From positions 1,159 through 25,704 of the forward strand of contig MEZG01000020.1 in assembly GCA_001775965.1 (NCBI GenBank): 24,546 nt of DNA, in the 5' to 3' direction. The DNA is from Candidatus Bathyarchaeota archaeon RBG_13_60_20. GTDB lineage: Archaea > Thermoproteota > Bathyarchaeia > TCS64. A model generated the notes under the pieces. That model worked only from the letters and a program-made list of their open reading frames with translations, was not told the origin of the DNA and made no database searches. Position 1 is the stretch's first letter. Each line of letters begins with the position of its first letter. Positions 1 through 7,553 of this stretch are shown piece by piece. Both the position numbers and the translations under genes were made by a program.

Positions 1-45
1 CCCACCGGGCACCCGTGATAATCGTAGCGTCGGCACCCGGATCGG

Positions 46-52
46 TTTATAT
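46..52 (+). promoter_or_regulatory. TATA box of the amidohydrolase gene
   Basis: The sequence TTTATAT lies about 26 bases before the ATG at 77, the spacing expected for a leaderless archaeal transcript. It supports that ATG as the start. An 8-base direct repeat (GGCACCCG at 8-15 and 32-39) lies just upstream and could be a regulator site, but it could equally be chance in GC-rich DNA. Confidence 0.6.
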
Positions 53-76
53 GGGTGACCCCAGAGATGAGGACTC

Positions 77-1000
77 ATGATCAGCAGGGCCGGCATACCC
101 GTTGTGGACGCCCACAGCCATTACTTCGGCTCCCATACGCTCCGCTCTTGGGTCGAGCGGGGCCGCACCATGGAGAGCTTCACCAAGAGGCTCAACACGC
201 GCACGGACATGAAGGGCTTCGAGCTGCCAGACGAGAACTGGGACACGGCCCAACGTTGGGTGGACGAGCTGGACAGGTACGGCGTGGAGGCCATGGGTGT
301 CATGGTGGGCGACGACGCCTACGCTGAGTTCAAGGAGGCCCAGCACAGGTTCCCGGGCAGGTTCATAGGGTTTAGGAACATCGACCCCGCGCAACCCGAC
401 GCCCCTGCCAAGGTCAGGGAGGCGGCCCACGACGGGCTAAAGGGAATCAAGCTATACCCCAGCTCCTGGAGGGGCATGAAGGTCTACGACGAGGCCGTCT
501 ACCCCGTCTACGACGAGTGCCTCAGGAACCGCATGGTCGTCTTCCTCCACTTCGGCATCACCATAGGCGGCCAGGCCGACCTCAGGAACGGGAACCCCAT
601 AGATATACAGGTGCCCAGCCGCGACTACCCCGACCTCAGCTTCATCGTCGCCCACTTCGGCGCCGGCTTCTTCCGTGAGGTCCTCCTCATGCAGTACCAG
701 GCCGACAACGTCTACATGGACAGCAGCGGCAGCAACAGCTGGATGAAGTACATGCCCTACGACCTCGACCTCAAGCAGATATTCAGGAAGGCCGTCCAGG
801 CCGGCGGCAGCCACAAGGTCCTCTTCGGCACCGACAGCACCTTCTTCCCCAGGGGCTGGAGGCTTAACGTCCTGGAGGCCCAGCTAACGGCGTGCAGGGA
901 GCTGGAGGCCGAGGGCGTCCTCAAGGACGAGGACATCCAGCGCATCTTCCACGACAACGTCCTGGAGCTCACCGGCCTCAAGCGGGGCCCAACCCTTTAA
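77..1000 (+). CDS. amidohydrolase-2 family metal-dependent hydrolase (ACMSD-like TIM barrel)
   Basis: The 307-aa product has the layout of the amidohydrolase 2 family, whose members are cytosolic TIM-barrel enzymes that hydrolyse or decarboxylate small, often aromatic, carboxylates. The first strand carries the metal pair DAHSH (His13, His15). KLYPSSW follows at about 125-131, a strand-end HFG gives His158, a second HFG gives His193, and FGTD gives the catalytic Asp253. The C-terminus (HDNVLELTGL, about 292-301) matches the usual closing helix of the family. Length is normal. The ATG at 77 sits about 26 bases after a TATA box, so the mRNA is probably leaderless. The substrate cannot be read from the sequence. 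The neighbouring ferredoxin oxidoreductase and transporters hint at organic-acid metabolism, but no operon link is visible. Confidence 0.85.
   Translation: MISRAGIPVVDAHSHYFGSHTLRSWVERGRTMESFTKRLNTRTDMKGFELPDENWDTAQRWVDELDRYGVEAMGVMVGDDAYAEFKEAQHRFPGRFIGFRNIDPAQPDAPAKVREAAHDGLKGIKLYPSSWRGMKVYDEAVYPVYDECLRNRMVVFLHFGITIGGQADLRNGNPIDIQVPSRDYPDLSFIVAHFGAGFFREVLLMQYQADNVYMDSSGSNSWMKYMPYDLDLKQIFRKAVQAGGSHKVLFGTDSTFFPRGWRLNVLEAQLTACRELEAEGVLKDEDIQRIFHDNVLELTGLKRGPTL
995..1000 (+). promoter_or_regulatory. TATA-like box of the pelota-like gene
   Basis: CTTTAA overlaps the stop codon of the amidohydrolase gene and lies about 26-28 bases before ATG 1025. That suggests separate leaderless transcription of the downstream gene. 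Confidence 0.4.
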
Positions 1001-1024
1001 GCCCCGGCGCCCGAGTACCCAGTG

Positions 1025-1717
1025 ATGCCTAGGCGAAGACGCGGGTACCCGGTAGCCGTTCTGGTAGGCCTCGACAAGGGAGAGGCGCATCTGTGGGACG
1101 TCTACAGCGAGTCGGTGAAGCCGGCCCAGACGCTGGCCTCATCGGGCTCAGAGTACAGCCTCAGCGAGGCCGTGGTGGACCAGCTCAGGCCCCGCGTCAA
1201 GGAGGGCGTCAAGACCGTCGTGGTCGCCTCGGAGGACAGGGCCCGGTACCAGTCATTGCTGAGCCACGTCGAGAGGCACCACGGCTGGCTCATCAGGGGG
1301 CGAGGGACCAACACCGTGACTTTCACCTACCTCAAGGGGAGAGCCACTTCGGCCGGAGAGGTCAGGGCCCTCGCCGCCTCGGAGGGGTTCAGGTCGATCC
1401 TCCGGGACGCCTCGGAGGGCGGCCTAGACGCGGTGATGGGGGCCCTCGAGAAGAGGCTAGGCACCTCAGAGGGCATAGACTCCCTCATGATGTCGCTGGA
1501 GGAGGTCGAGGCACGGGTCTACGGCGAGGAGCCCCCCGAGTTCATCCTGATGACAGAGGGTTTCACGCGGAGACACAGGAGCAGGGCCCAGAGGCTGACC
1601 CAGGTGGCCCATAACAGGGCCGTGAAGGCGGTGACGGTACCCGAGGGCTCTCGACACGCGTCGAGGCTGGAGCAGCTTGGAGGAATCGTGGGGCTGGCTA
1701 AGACGCAGCCACCTTGA
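1025..1717 (+). CDS. pelota/eRF1-like protein lacking the N-terminal domain
   Basis: The 230-aa product resembles the central and C-terminal domains of archaeal pelota/aRF1. It opens with a strand like the start of domain 2 (VAVLVGLDKGEAHLW). A KTVVVAS segment near 64-70 sits where these proteins have the conserved strand of domain 2. A helical stretch follows, and near the end come VEARVYGEEPPEFILMTEG and LEQLGGIVGLAK, which resemble the domain 3 strand and the closing GGI-A-L of pelota. Full pelota or aRF1 is about 350-415 aa, so the N-terminal domain that reads the codon or mRNA is absent. No GGQ tripeptide is present, so classical peptide release is unlikely. GTG 1022 is an alternative start, but ATG 1025 fits the TATA spacing. 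A role in ribosome rescue or quality control is inference. Confidence 0.6.
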   Translation: MPRRRRGYPVAVLVGLDKGEAHLWDVYSESVKPAQTLASSGSEYSLSEAVVDQLRPRVKEGVKTVVVASEDRARYQSLLSHVERHHGWLIRGRGTNTVTFTYLKGRATSAGEVRALAASEGFRSILRDASEGGLDAVMGALEKRLGTSEGIDSLMMSLEEVEARVYGEEPPEFILMTEGFTRRHRSRAQRLTQVAHNRAVKAVTVPEGSRHASRLEQLGGIVGLAKTQPP

Positions 1718-1874
1718 GAGTAACACGCAGCCGATCGCGGCGCTCATCACAGTAAGTTGCAACTACATATTGGCCTTCCACCTTGAATGCCACAACCTTA
1801 TGACATACCAGAAATTCAACGGGTTTCAATTAGCGTGAAATCTGCCTCTTATCGCCCCGTTTCTTCCTACGGGT

Positions 1875-1908
1875 CACGTAACGTGGAATCGCTGACATGG
1901 GCATGTCA
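1875..1908. repeat. pair of adjacent short inverted repeats
   Basis: Two perfect inverted repeats lie seven bases apart: CACGT-A-ACGTG (1875-1885) and TGACATG-GG-CATGTCA (1893-1908). The second is a 7-base half-site with a 2-base spacer, the form of a dimeric regulator operator, but there is no start codon close by in either direction. Confidence 0.45.
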
Positions 1909-2037
1909 CCGCCTGTTAAGGATGTGGGATGATATTTCCCTGCAACTTGAGAGCTTCTCCCTTGTTACGTTAAGCTTGTCATTTGTTATTCATCTATAAT
2001 GAGAGTAAAATGCTCGCAGCGGGAAGAAATAGAGAGG

Positions 2038-2064
2038 GATTACTCTTATAGCAGTAGAGTGATC
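2038..2064 (-). terminator. stem-loop just after the VWA gene
   Basis: A 9-base-pair stem (2038-2046 with 2056-2064, one G-T wobble) encloses a 9-base loop. It lies 5 bases beyond the VWA stop codon on the minus strand and is followed on that strand by a pyrimidine-rich run. It may mark the 3' end of the MoxR-VWA transcript. Confidence 0.35.
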
Positions 2065-2069
2065 AGTGG

Positions 2070-3446
2070 CTACTCTTCCTCGATGAAATCGTGCACCTCA
2101 TCCAGGAACTGGATGGGCTTGTATGTGTCGATCATCTTCACGCCCATCCTCCTCATCTTATCAAGACTCTCCTTGGTGTACGGCTTGAAGATGCTCTTAT
2201 GGGCCAGGGGGGACACGCAAGCGCACACGCGCACCCCCAACTCCATCATGCGTTCAAGGACGTGGTAGTTCTGAAGGCTCTGCTCGGTGGCCTCCCCTGG
2301 CTGCGTCAGCACGAAGTCGCTGAAGATGAAAACGATTCTGTCGCTACGGTCGCTTATGTCCGTGATCTCCTCGTACGCCCATTGTAGGCTCTTCCCGGGG
2401 ACGGTGCCCCCCCACGTCATGCTTGTGAAGCCACCGCTGAACTTGCGCTCCATCTCGGTGGTGGTCATGGTCACCATGGTGATGAGGTCCTCCATGACGT
2501 TGTTCAGGTTGGCCTCCTCGTAGAAGTCCTTGATGACGTGGCTGTTGGACTCGTAGAGGCAGATCCCGAACTTCTCACGCCGCAGCCCCCACATGAGGGG
2601 CACCATGCTGAGGACGCTGTAGCTGATGCTGTTGATGCCCTCCAGGTCGTAGAACATGGTGTTGCTGATGTCCAGGATGAATATGATGTGCCGCTTCTGC
2701 TTCTCCCTCTGCCGCATCAGGAAGTCGTCGTACCTTATCTCCTCTATCCGGCGCCCTATGTCCAGGATGTTGTCAAGGCTCCTCTCCTCGTCGATGAGGT
2801 CAGGGTCCTCACCCGGCTGGAACGGCGTAAGTGTCCTGTGCTTGGCCCACTCCTCGCGTCGCTCGAACTCGCGGCCGATCTTCAGAAGCTTCTCCTTCAG
2901 TATCTCGGCGAGGAGCCTCCGCATCTCCTCGTCCTTGGTGCCCTTCATAACCTTGACGCCGGCCTTGATCAGGGCGTCCTCCCCTGGCCCTACGCCTATG
3001 TCGGGCTCGTTCTTGTACTGGGTGAACACGTCCACATCGGAGTTGTGGGCCGCGGCGAAGTCGTTCTCCTGACCCTTGCCGAAGGGCGTCACGTACACGG
3101 TATCCTGGCTGGCCTTGGTCAGGAGACCGAGGAGGTCCTCACCGCTCATGTCGTACTGGGGCCTGTCGTCCTCGTACTGGGCGTTCACCATGATCTCCAC
3201 GGCGATCTTCTCAGCAATCTTCTGGCTATTCACGCCGCTTGTGACCACAGCCGCGTTGAGGAGATCACTGAAGCTCAGGTAACCCTGCCTGAGGAAGGGC
3301 GGCAGGAGGAGCCGACCCATGGTGATGCCCTGCCGGGGGCTCGGCTTGTCCTCCACGTCCCGGTGCGCCCGCATCCGGGTTATGAACTCTAGGATAAAGT
3401 AGTGGGCGAACTGGAAGGGGTGCCTCATGTAGGCGTTATCGGACAC
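2070..3446 (-). CDS. VWA-domain protein, partner of the adjacent MoxR ATPase
   Basis: The 458-aa product has a largely helical N-terminal half, with a charged segment around 170-255, and a C-terminal von Willebrand A domain. The metal-binding MIDAS site reads DISNT at 259-263, a Thr replacing the usual second Ser of DxSxS. The other loops are probably GGT near 346-348 and the FSD at 375-377. No signal peptide or membrane segment is seen, so it is probably cytosolic. Its GTG start comes directly after the TAG of the MoxR gene, with a purine-rich AGGAG about ten bases upstream, so translation is probably coupled. MoxR-VWA pairs generally act as metal-dependent chaperones that insert cofactors or remodel partner complexes. 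The client here is unknown. The first ATG would be residue 7. Confidence 0.8.
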   Translation of the reverse strand: MSDNAYMRHPFQFAHYFILEFITRMRAHRDVEDKPSPRQGITMGRLLLPPFLRQGYLSFSDLLNAAVVTSGVNSQKIAEKIAVEIMVNAQYEDDRPQYDMSGEDLLGLLTKASQDTVYVTPFGKGQENDFAAAHNSDVDVFTQYKNEPDIGVGPGEDALIKAGVKVMKGTKDEEMRRLLAEILKEKLLKIGREFERREEWAKHRTLTPFQPGEDPDLIDEERSLDNILDIGRRIEEIRYDDFLMRQREKQKRHIIFILDISNTMFYDLEGINSISYSVLSMVPLMWGLRREKFGICLYESNSHVIKDFYEEANLNNVMEDLITMVTMTTTEMERKFSGGFTSMTWGGTVPGKSLQWAYEEITDISDRSDRIVFIFSDFVLTQPGEATEQSLQNYHVLERMMELGVRVCACVSPLAHKSIFKPYTKESLDKMRRMGVKMIDTYKPIQFLDEVHDFIEEE

Positions 3447-4346
3447 CTACGCGAGTCTCCTCTCCACGATCTCCTCCACCAGCATGGAGATCGTCTTACC
3501 CTCCTCACGGACCCTCATCTCCTTGCTGAGGACAGACGGTGCGAAGAACCGTATAGCGGCGTTCTCGTCCTCAAACCTTGAGATGTACTTGTTCACAAGC
3601 CTGGTGAGGAAGATTCCTGACCGCGGTGAAGCGGGGACCTCGAAGGCCGGGTTGAGCCGCGTCTCGTTCACGATGTCGTAAATCTTTTCCAGGGCGCTCA
3701 CTGGGAGGCTGAAGGACAGAGTGTTCTCCCTGATGATCTCCATCTCGGTCTCCCTGTTGGGGTACCCGAGCCTGATCCAGCAACCTATGCGGTCCACCAG
3801 CACCTTGCTCAGCCTGTACGTCCCGGAGGTCTCGATGGGGTTCTGGGTGGCCACGAAAGCGAAGTTCTCGTGGGCCTTGATCATGCCCAGGGGGAACAGG
3901 TTGTAGTGGCGCTCCTCCAGGGGGCTGATGAGGCTGTTCTGGCAGAACTCGGTGGCCCTGTTGAGCTCCTGGGCCACGAAGAGGCCCCCCTCCACCATGG
4001 ACCTGATGAGGGGGCCGGGCTCGAAGCTGCTCACATTGCGGCCGTTCCTGACGACGAGGGCGGGGTCGAAACTCCCTATGAGGCGGCTTGGGGTCACGTT
4101 CTCGTCGAAGAATACCTCGTGGAATGTGCGACCCGTATCCTCAGCCACCTTCCGGGCTAGAAGGCTCTTCCCGACCCCTGGGGGGCCGACGAGGCAGGGT
4201 GTGATTCCCGTGTCGAGGCTGTCGCGTAGGATGTCGTAGGCTGTCCGGTACTGCTCCTTGAGTACCACTTGGTGCTCTATCTTGATGTTCTCGACGAGGC
4301 TCTTCTCCAGCATCTTGCGGAAGCCCTGCTCCCTCTCCACCATCAT
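3447..4346 (-). CDS. MoxR-type AAA+ ATPase with altered Walker B
   Basis: The 299-aa product is a single AAA+ domain of the MoxR class. Walker A is GPPGVGKS at 54-61. Sensor 1 is ATQNP at 166-170. A VDR (184-186) occupies the position of the conserved arginine region, and SPR in the C-terminal third fits sensor 2. The Walker B strand reads GLFVAQELNRA at about 121-131. The family normally has DE followed by hydrophobic-N-R, so here Gln126 replaces the magnesium-coordinating Asp while Glu127 is kept. The gene is followed without a gap by the VWA gene. Start ATG 4346 is doubled (ATGATG) and lies below AT-rich TATA candidates near 4376-4391. The protein probably remodels a complex with its VWA partner. 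ATP hydrolysis may be weak. Confidence 0.85.
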   Translation of the reverse strand: MMVEREQGFRKMLEKSLVENIKIEHQVVLKEQYRTAYDILRDSLDTGITPCLVGPPGVGKSLLARKVAEDTGRTFHEVFFDENVTPSRLIGSFDPALVVRNGRNVSSFEPGPLIRSMVEGGLFVAQELNRATEFCQNSLISPLEERHYNLFPLGMIKAHENFAFVATQNPIETSGTYRLSKVLVDRIGCWIRLGYPNRETEMEIIRENTLSFSLPVSALEKIYDIVNETRLNPAFEVPASPRSGIFLTRLVNKYISRFEDENAAIRFFAPSVLSKEMRVREEGKTISMLVEEIVERRLA

Positions 4347-4383
4347 GACTAGTCCAACATGTTATCACATTGCCCAATAAAAA

Positions 4384-4391
4384 GTTTAAAC
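4384..4391 (-). promoter_or_regulatory. TATA-like element upstream of the MoxR-VWA pair
   Basis: The palindrome GTTTAAAC, next to a run of A/T, lies 38-45 bases before the MoxR start on the minus strand. It would give a short leader of about 15 bases. CTTTTTATT nearby is an alternative TATA box. Confidence 0.4.
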
Positions 4392-4473
4392 ATAGAACAT
4401 CTATTACTCCCGTACACACGGATGATATCAAATAATTAGTATAGGCACGCCAGGACTGGACGTATTTGGAATA

Positions 4474-4481
4474 CTTTAAAT
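4474..4481 (+). promoter_or_regulatory. TATA box candidate for the ferredoxin oxidoreductase operon
   Basis: CTTTAAAT is a good archaeal TATA match and would give a leader of about 60 bases before TTG 4563. A second AT-rich candidate at 4511-4523 would give a leader of about 20 bases. Either makes a divergent promoter region with the MoxR-VWA pair. Confidence 0.5.
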
Positions 4482-4562
4482 GCTTGTACCGTTCGTTTGA
4501 TTTGAAATCGTTATTCTTATTAACTCAAGCAGGGTAGGATAACGATTCAAAGAGGGAACACT

Positions 4563-5387
4563 TTGATCGAGATAAGGTTGCACGGCAGGGGCGGCCAGGG
4601 AGCGGTAACCGCTTCAAGGATCCTCGCCACTGCGGCTTATGAGGAAGGCCAGTACAGCCAGGCCATACCCATGTACGGCACCGAGCGTCGTGGGGCGCCC
4701 CTCACTGCCTTCGTCAGAATAGACAATCAGCGCGTCCGGGAGCGCATGCTTGTACACGAACCCGACATCAGCATCGTCTTAGATCCCCTTATCGCCAAGC
4801 AGCAGGGAGTTGTTGAGAGCCTCAAGGCCGGCGGCATTGTTCTGCTGAACACCGCCATGGCACCCGAGGAAGTCAAGCTGGGCGGAGACTTCAAGGTAGC
4901 CACCGTGGACGCCACCACAATAGCACTCGAGGTCCTGGGTAGGCCCATCACAAACACGGCCATCCTAGGAGCCTTTGTCAAGGTCACCGGCGCCCTCAAG
5001 CTTGAGAGCATAGAGAAGGCCATCAAGAAGTACTTCCCCGGAAGGCTGGGCGACATGAACATCGCCGCCGTCAGGAGGAGCTACGAGGAGGTCAAGGGAC
5101 CCATACAGGCCGTCGTGAAATCAGGGGTCCAGGAGAAGATGGATCTCAACGTGGGCGGCTACGGTGTCCTGAAGGACGTCTCCAGCTGGCGCGTCTTCAC
5201 CCCCGAGGTGGATGTTGACAAGTGCATAAGCTGCAAGGCATGTTGGATCTTCTGTCCCGAGACGGCCATCCAGTGGGACGAGGCCAAGAAGAAGCCCTAC
5301 ATCGAGTACAACAAGTGTAAGGGCTGCGGCGTCTGCGCCAACGAGTGCCCAGTCAAGGCCATTGAAATGGTGAGAGTGGAGGTTTAA
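4563..5387 (+). CDS. porGD: pyruvate (2-oxoacid):ferredoxin oxidoreductase, fused gamma-delta subunit
   Basis: This enzyme oxidatively decarboxylates 2-oxoacids with CoA and reduces ferredoxin. The 274-aa protein joins two subunits that are separate in many archaea. Residues 1-185 form the gamma domain (GRGGQGAVTAS at 8-18, YGTERRGAP at 38-46). Residues 210-274 form the delta domain, with two ferredoxin-type [4Fe-4S] motifs: Cys221/224/227/231 and Cys252/255/258/262, each followed by P. The start is TTG at 4563, preceded by a GAGGGA ribosome site (4552-4557). The next in-frame Met is 37 residues in, beyond the essential glycine-rich motif. It leads an operon with alpha (5-base gap) and beta. 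Pyruvate is the likeliest substrate, judged from the beta subunit. Confidence 0.9.
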   Translation: MIEIRLHGRGGQGAVTASRILATAAYEEGQYSQAIPMYGTERRGAPLTAFVRIDNQRVRERMLVHEPDISIVLDPLIAKQQGVVESLKAGGIVLLNTAMAPEEVKLGGDFKVATVDATTIALEVLGRPITNTAILGAFVKVTGALKLESIEKAIKKYFPGRLGDMNIAAVRRSYEEVKGPIQAVVKSGVQEKMDLNVGGYGVLKDVSSWRVFTPEVDVDKCISCKACWIFCPETAIQWDEAKKKPYIEYNKCKGCGVCANECPVKAIEMVRVEV

Positions 5388-5392
5388 AGAAA

Positions 5393-6559
5393 ATGTCATA
5401 CGAAGTAATGGTCGGGAACAAGGCTGCCGCCACGGCGTGCAAGCTCGCACGCGTCCAGGTGGCCAGCGCGTTCCCCATCACACCCCAGACAACCATCACA
5501 CAGTACCTGTCCGAGATGCACGCCAACGCCGAGTGGGACTTCGACTTCGTCAACGTCGAGGGCGAGCTCTCCAGCCAGGTGGTCGTACAGGGTGCCTCAA
5601 GGATCGGCGCCCGCACCTTCACGTGCACGAGCGGACCAGGGCTCCTGTACATGCACCACCCCATGCAGACGACGGGCAGCGGAAGGCTTCCCGTCGTAAT
5701 GGCAGTGGTCCACAGGAGCTACAAGGGGATGCAGCCGGACCACAGCGACCTCATGAGCCAGGAGTGGACGGGCTGGGGCCACTGGTACGTGGAGCACGCC
5801 CAAGAGGTCCTGGACAGCATACTCATGGCATACAAGGTCGCCGAGGACCCCAGGATCAGGATACCCATAGCGGTCGGCTACGACGGCTACGTCCTCAGCT
5901 ACACGGCTGAGCCCGTGGAGATACCGGACCAGGCCCTAGTAGACGAGTGGCTGCCCCCCAACAAGCCCATACCCGAGGTGCTGCCCGACAAGGTCAACAA
6001 GGCCACCTTCGGCAGGGGATTCGGCGGCGAGGCTGACCCGCAGGTACCCTGGAAGGTCCACCACGACGCCATCCTCAAGATCGAGGAGGTCCACCAGGAG
6101 GTCATGGACAGCTTCGAGAAGACCTTCGGCAGGCGCTACGGCAACGCCATGATCGAGCCCTATATGATGGACGACGTGGACGTCGCCATTATAGCCATGG
6201 GCACCATCGCGGGCACCTGCAAGGCGGCCGTCGAGAAGATGCAGAAAGAGGGCAAGAAGGTGGGCCTGATAAAGCTCAGGAGCTACATCCCGTTCCCGGT
6301 GAAGGACTTCCAGGAGTGGAGCAAGAAGCTCGACGCCATCGCCGTCGTGGACAGGAGCATATGCCCAGGGAAGGGCGGCCCTGTATACCAGAGGCTCAGG
6401 GAGACCCTCTACGACATGAAGAAGAGGCCCCTGACACTGCAGTTCCACGCCGGGCTCGGCGGCAAGGAGGTACGCGTCCGCGACTTCGAGCTGATCGGGG
6501 ACAAGACCCTGAAGGCCGTCAAGAGCAAGAAGGTAGAGGAACCGGTGACATGGGTTTAA
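5393..6559 (+). CDS. porA: pyruvate (2-oxoacid):ferredoxin oxidoreductase, alpha subunit
   Basis: The 388-aa product matches the alpha subunit in length and motifs. The hallmark PITPQT is at 28-33 and VEGE near 55-58, both at the thiamine diphosphate and substrate site formed together with beta. TSGPGLLYM follows near 79-87. The C-terminal transketolase-like domain starts with the MDDVDVAIIAMGT segment, and later carries a CPGKGGP loop. It acts in the cytosol in the same complex as its neighbours. The gene begins 5 bases after porGD and is followed 25 bases later by the beta gene, the usual order for a gamma-delta-alpha-beta operon. No irregularity is seen. Confidence 0.93.
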   Translation: MSYEVMVGNKAAATACKLARVQVASAFPITPQTTITQYLSEMHANAEWDFDFVNVEGELSSQVVVQGASRIGARTFTCTSGPGLLYMHHPMQTTGSGRLPVVMAVVHRSYKGMQPDHSDLMSQEWTGWGHWYVEHAQEVLDSILMAYKVAEDPRIRIPIAVGYDGYVLSYTAEPVEIPDQALVDEWLPPNKPIPEVLPDKVNKATFGRGFGGEADPQVPWKVHHDAILKIEEVHQEVMDSFEKTFGRRYGNAMIEPYMMDDVDVAIIAMGTIAGTCKAAVEKMQKEGKKVGLIKLRSYIPFPVKDFQEWSKKLDAIAVVDRSICPGKGGPVYQRLRETLYDMKKRPLTLQFHAGLGGKEVRVRDFELIGDKTLKAVKSKKVEEPVTWV

Positions 6560-6584
6560 GAGGAGCGAAGTAGGTGAAAAATAG

Positions 6585-7478
6585 ATGAGTGAAAGAATAA
6601 CCAGGGCCCAGATACCGATGGAAGAGATGGGCATCACCCCCGGCAGCGCCTGCCAGGGCTGCGGTGCCGCTCTAGCCGCCAGGCTGGCCTTCAAGGCCCT
6701 TGGCCCCAACGTCATAAGGCACGGGGTCCCATGCTGCCCCGACACAGTGACAAAGACGCCTCAGATAGGCACGGTCTTCGAGGGAGGCGGCGCCCTGCTC
6801 ACAGGAACATCCAGGGGTCTTAAGGCCATCGGCCGGGAAGACGTCCTGGCCGTGGGCTTCTTCGGGGACGGAGGAACCTACGACATCGGGTTCCAGGGCC
6901 TCAGCGCGGCCGCGGAGAGGAACGAGAACATCCTCGTCATCACAAAGGACAACGAGGCCTACATGAACACTGGAAACCAGCGTAGCGGGGCTACTCCCAA
7001 ATACGCCACCACGAGCACCAACCCCGTCGGCCCCAAGAGCAGGGGCAAGGAGCAGCCAAAGAAGAACATACCCTTCATCTTCGCCGCCCACTACGTGCCC
7101 TACGTGGCCACAGCCAGCGTCGCTTTCCCGGAGGACCTGATAGCCAAGGTGAACTACGCCAAGACCATCACTGGGTTCAGAATAATCATCATCCAGAGCC
7201 CGTGCCCCGTCGGCTGGAGGTTCGAGCCCGAGAAGACCATCGAGATCGCGAGGGCTGGAGTCCAGGCAGGGATCTGGCCGCTGTTCGAGATCCAGAACGG
7301 TCACGACTTCAAGCTGAACTACAAGCCCAAGGAGCTCAAGCCGGTCACCGAGTACCTGAAGCCCCAGGCTAGGTTCCGCCACATGACCGAGGCGGAGATC
7401 GCCGAGGTCCAGGAGGACACGACGTCCAAGTGGCAGAGCCTGATCCAGTCGGACGAGATGGGTAAGGTTCTGATCTAA
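6585..7478 (+). CDS. porB: pyruvate (2-oxoacid):ferredoxin oxidoreductase, beta subunit
   Basis: The 297-aa product binds thiamine diphosphate and an internal [4Fe-4S] cluster. Cluster ligands are likely Cys23, Cys26, one of Cys50/51, and Cys207 in the SPCPVGW segment. The cofactor motif begins GDGG at 94-97 and continues through DNEAYMNTGNQRSGATP at 122-138. The YMNTG-QRS-ATP version of this segment is typical of pyruvate enzymes rather than 2-oxoglutarate enzymes, so pyruvate is preferred, though specificity is inferred. It is the last gene of the operon. A T-run at 7494-7498 lies 16 bases after the stop. Confidence 0.93.
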   Translation: MSERITRAQIPMEEMGITPGSACQGCGAALAARLAFKALGPNVIRHGVPCCPDTVTKTPQIGTVFEGGGALLTGTSRGLKAIGREDVLAVGFFGDGGTYDIGFQGLSAAAERNENILVITKDNEAYMNTGNQRSGATPKYATTSTNPVGPKSRGKEQPKKNIPFIFAAHYVPYVATASVAFPEDLIAKVNYAKTITGFRIIIIQSPCPVGWRFEPEKTIEIARAGVQAGIWPLFEIQNGHDFKLNYKPKELKPVTEYLKPQARFRHMTEAEIAEVQEDTTSKWQSLIQSDEMGKVLI

Positions 7479-7493
7479 CCCCATTCTCAACCC

Positions 7494-7498
7494 TTTTT
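7494..7498 (+). terminator. T-run terminator of the por operon
   Basis: CCCTTTTTCG lies 16 bases after the porB stop codon. Archaeal RNA polymerase terminates at oligo-T tracts of this size. No strong hairpin precedes it. Confidence 0.45.
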
Positions 7499-7520
7499 CG
7501 CATTTCACGGTTTAGACAGC

Positions 7521-7528
7521 TTTATTTT
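7521..7528 (+). promoter_or_regulatory. TATA box of the MFS transporter pair
   Basis: TTTATTTT lies about 26-33 bases before the TTG at 7554. The spacing supports that unusual start codon with a nearly leaderless transcript. Confidence 0.5.
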
Positions 7529-7553
7529 CGAGCCACATGTATCTGGTTGCGTC

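Larger units (their letters stand above)
1718..2069. other. 352-base convergent non-coding stretch with clustered inverted repeats
   Basis: This is the longest gene-free stretch in the window, and it lies between two convergent genes. It is visibly less GC-rich than its surroundings. Small ORFs in it look like no known protein. It holds a 10-base palindrome (AGTTGCAACT, 1755-1764), CACGT-A-ACGTG (1875-1885), TGACATG-GG-CATGTCA (1893-1908) and a hairpin at 2038-2064. Nothing here identifies an RNA gene or a mobile element. It may be a protein-binding region, a decayed gene, or simply a long 3' region. Confidence 0.5.

Noticed and set aside
8..39. An 8-base direct repeat upstream of the first gene as an operator
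   Set aside because: It is too short and GC-rich to separate from chance, and the upstream context is cut by the window edge.
1823..1832. GTTTCAATTA, resembling the end of some archaeal CRISPR repeats
   Set aside because: It occurs once only, with no regularly spaced copies and no cas genes.
1787..2268. Two small plus-strand frames (70 and 89 aa) in the long convergent gap
   Set aside because: There is no ribosome site or convincing promoter and no family resemblance. The second runs into the antisense of the VWA gene.
2538..3392. A long open frame (284 aa) on the plus strand opposite the VWA gene
   Set aside because: It lies fully antisense to a gene with clear VWA motifs, and its protein is low-complexity (Val, Leu, His rich) as expected from a shadow frame in GC-rich DNA.
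5936..6745. A 269-aa minus-strand frame opposite porA and the start of porB
   Set aside because: It is antisense to well-supported subunits and shows no motifs.
6672..7508. A 278-aa minus-strand frame opposite porB
   Set aside because: It is antisense to a certain gene and of biased composition.
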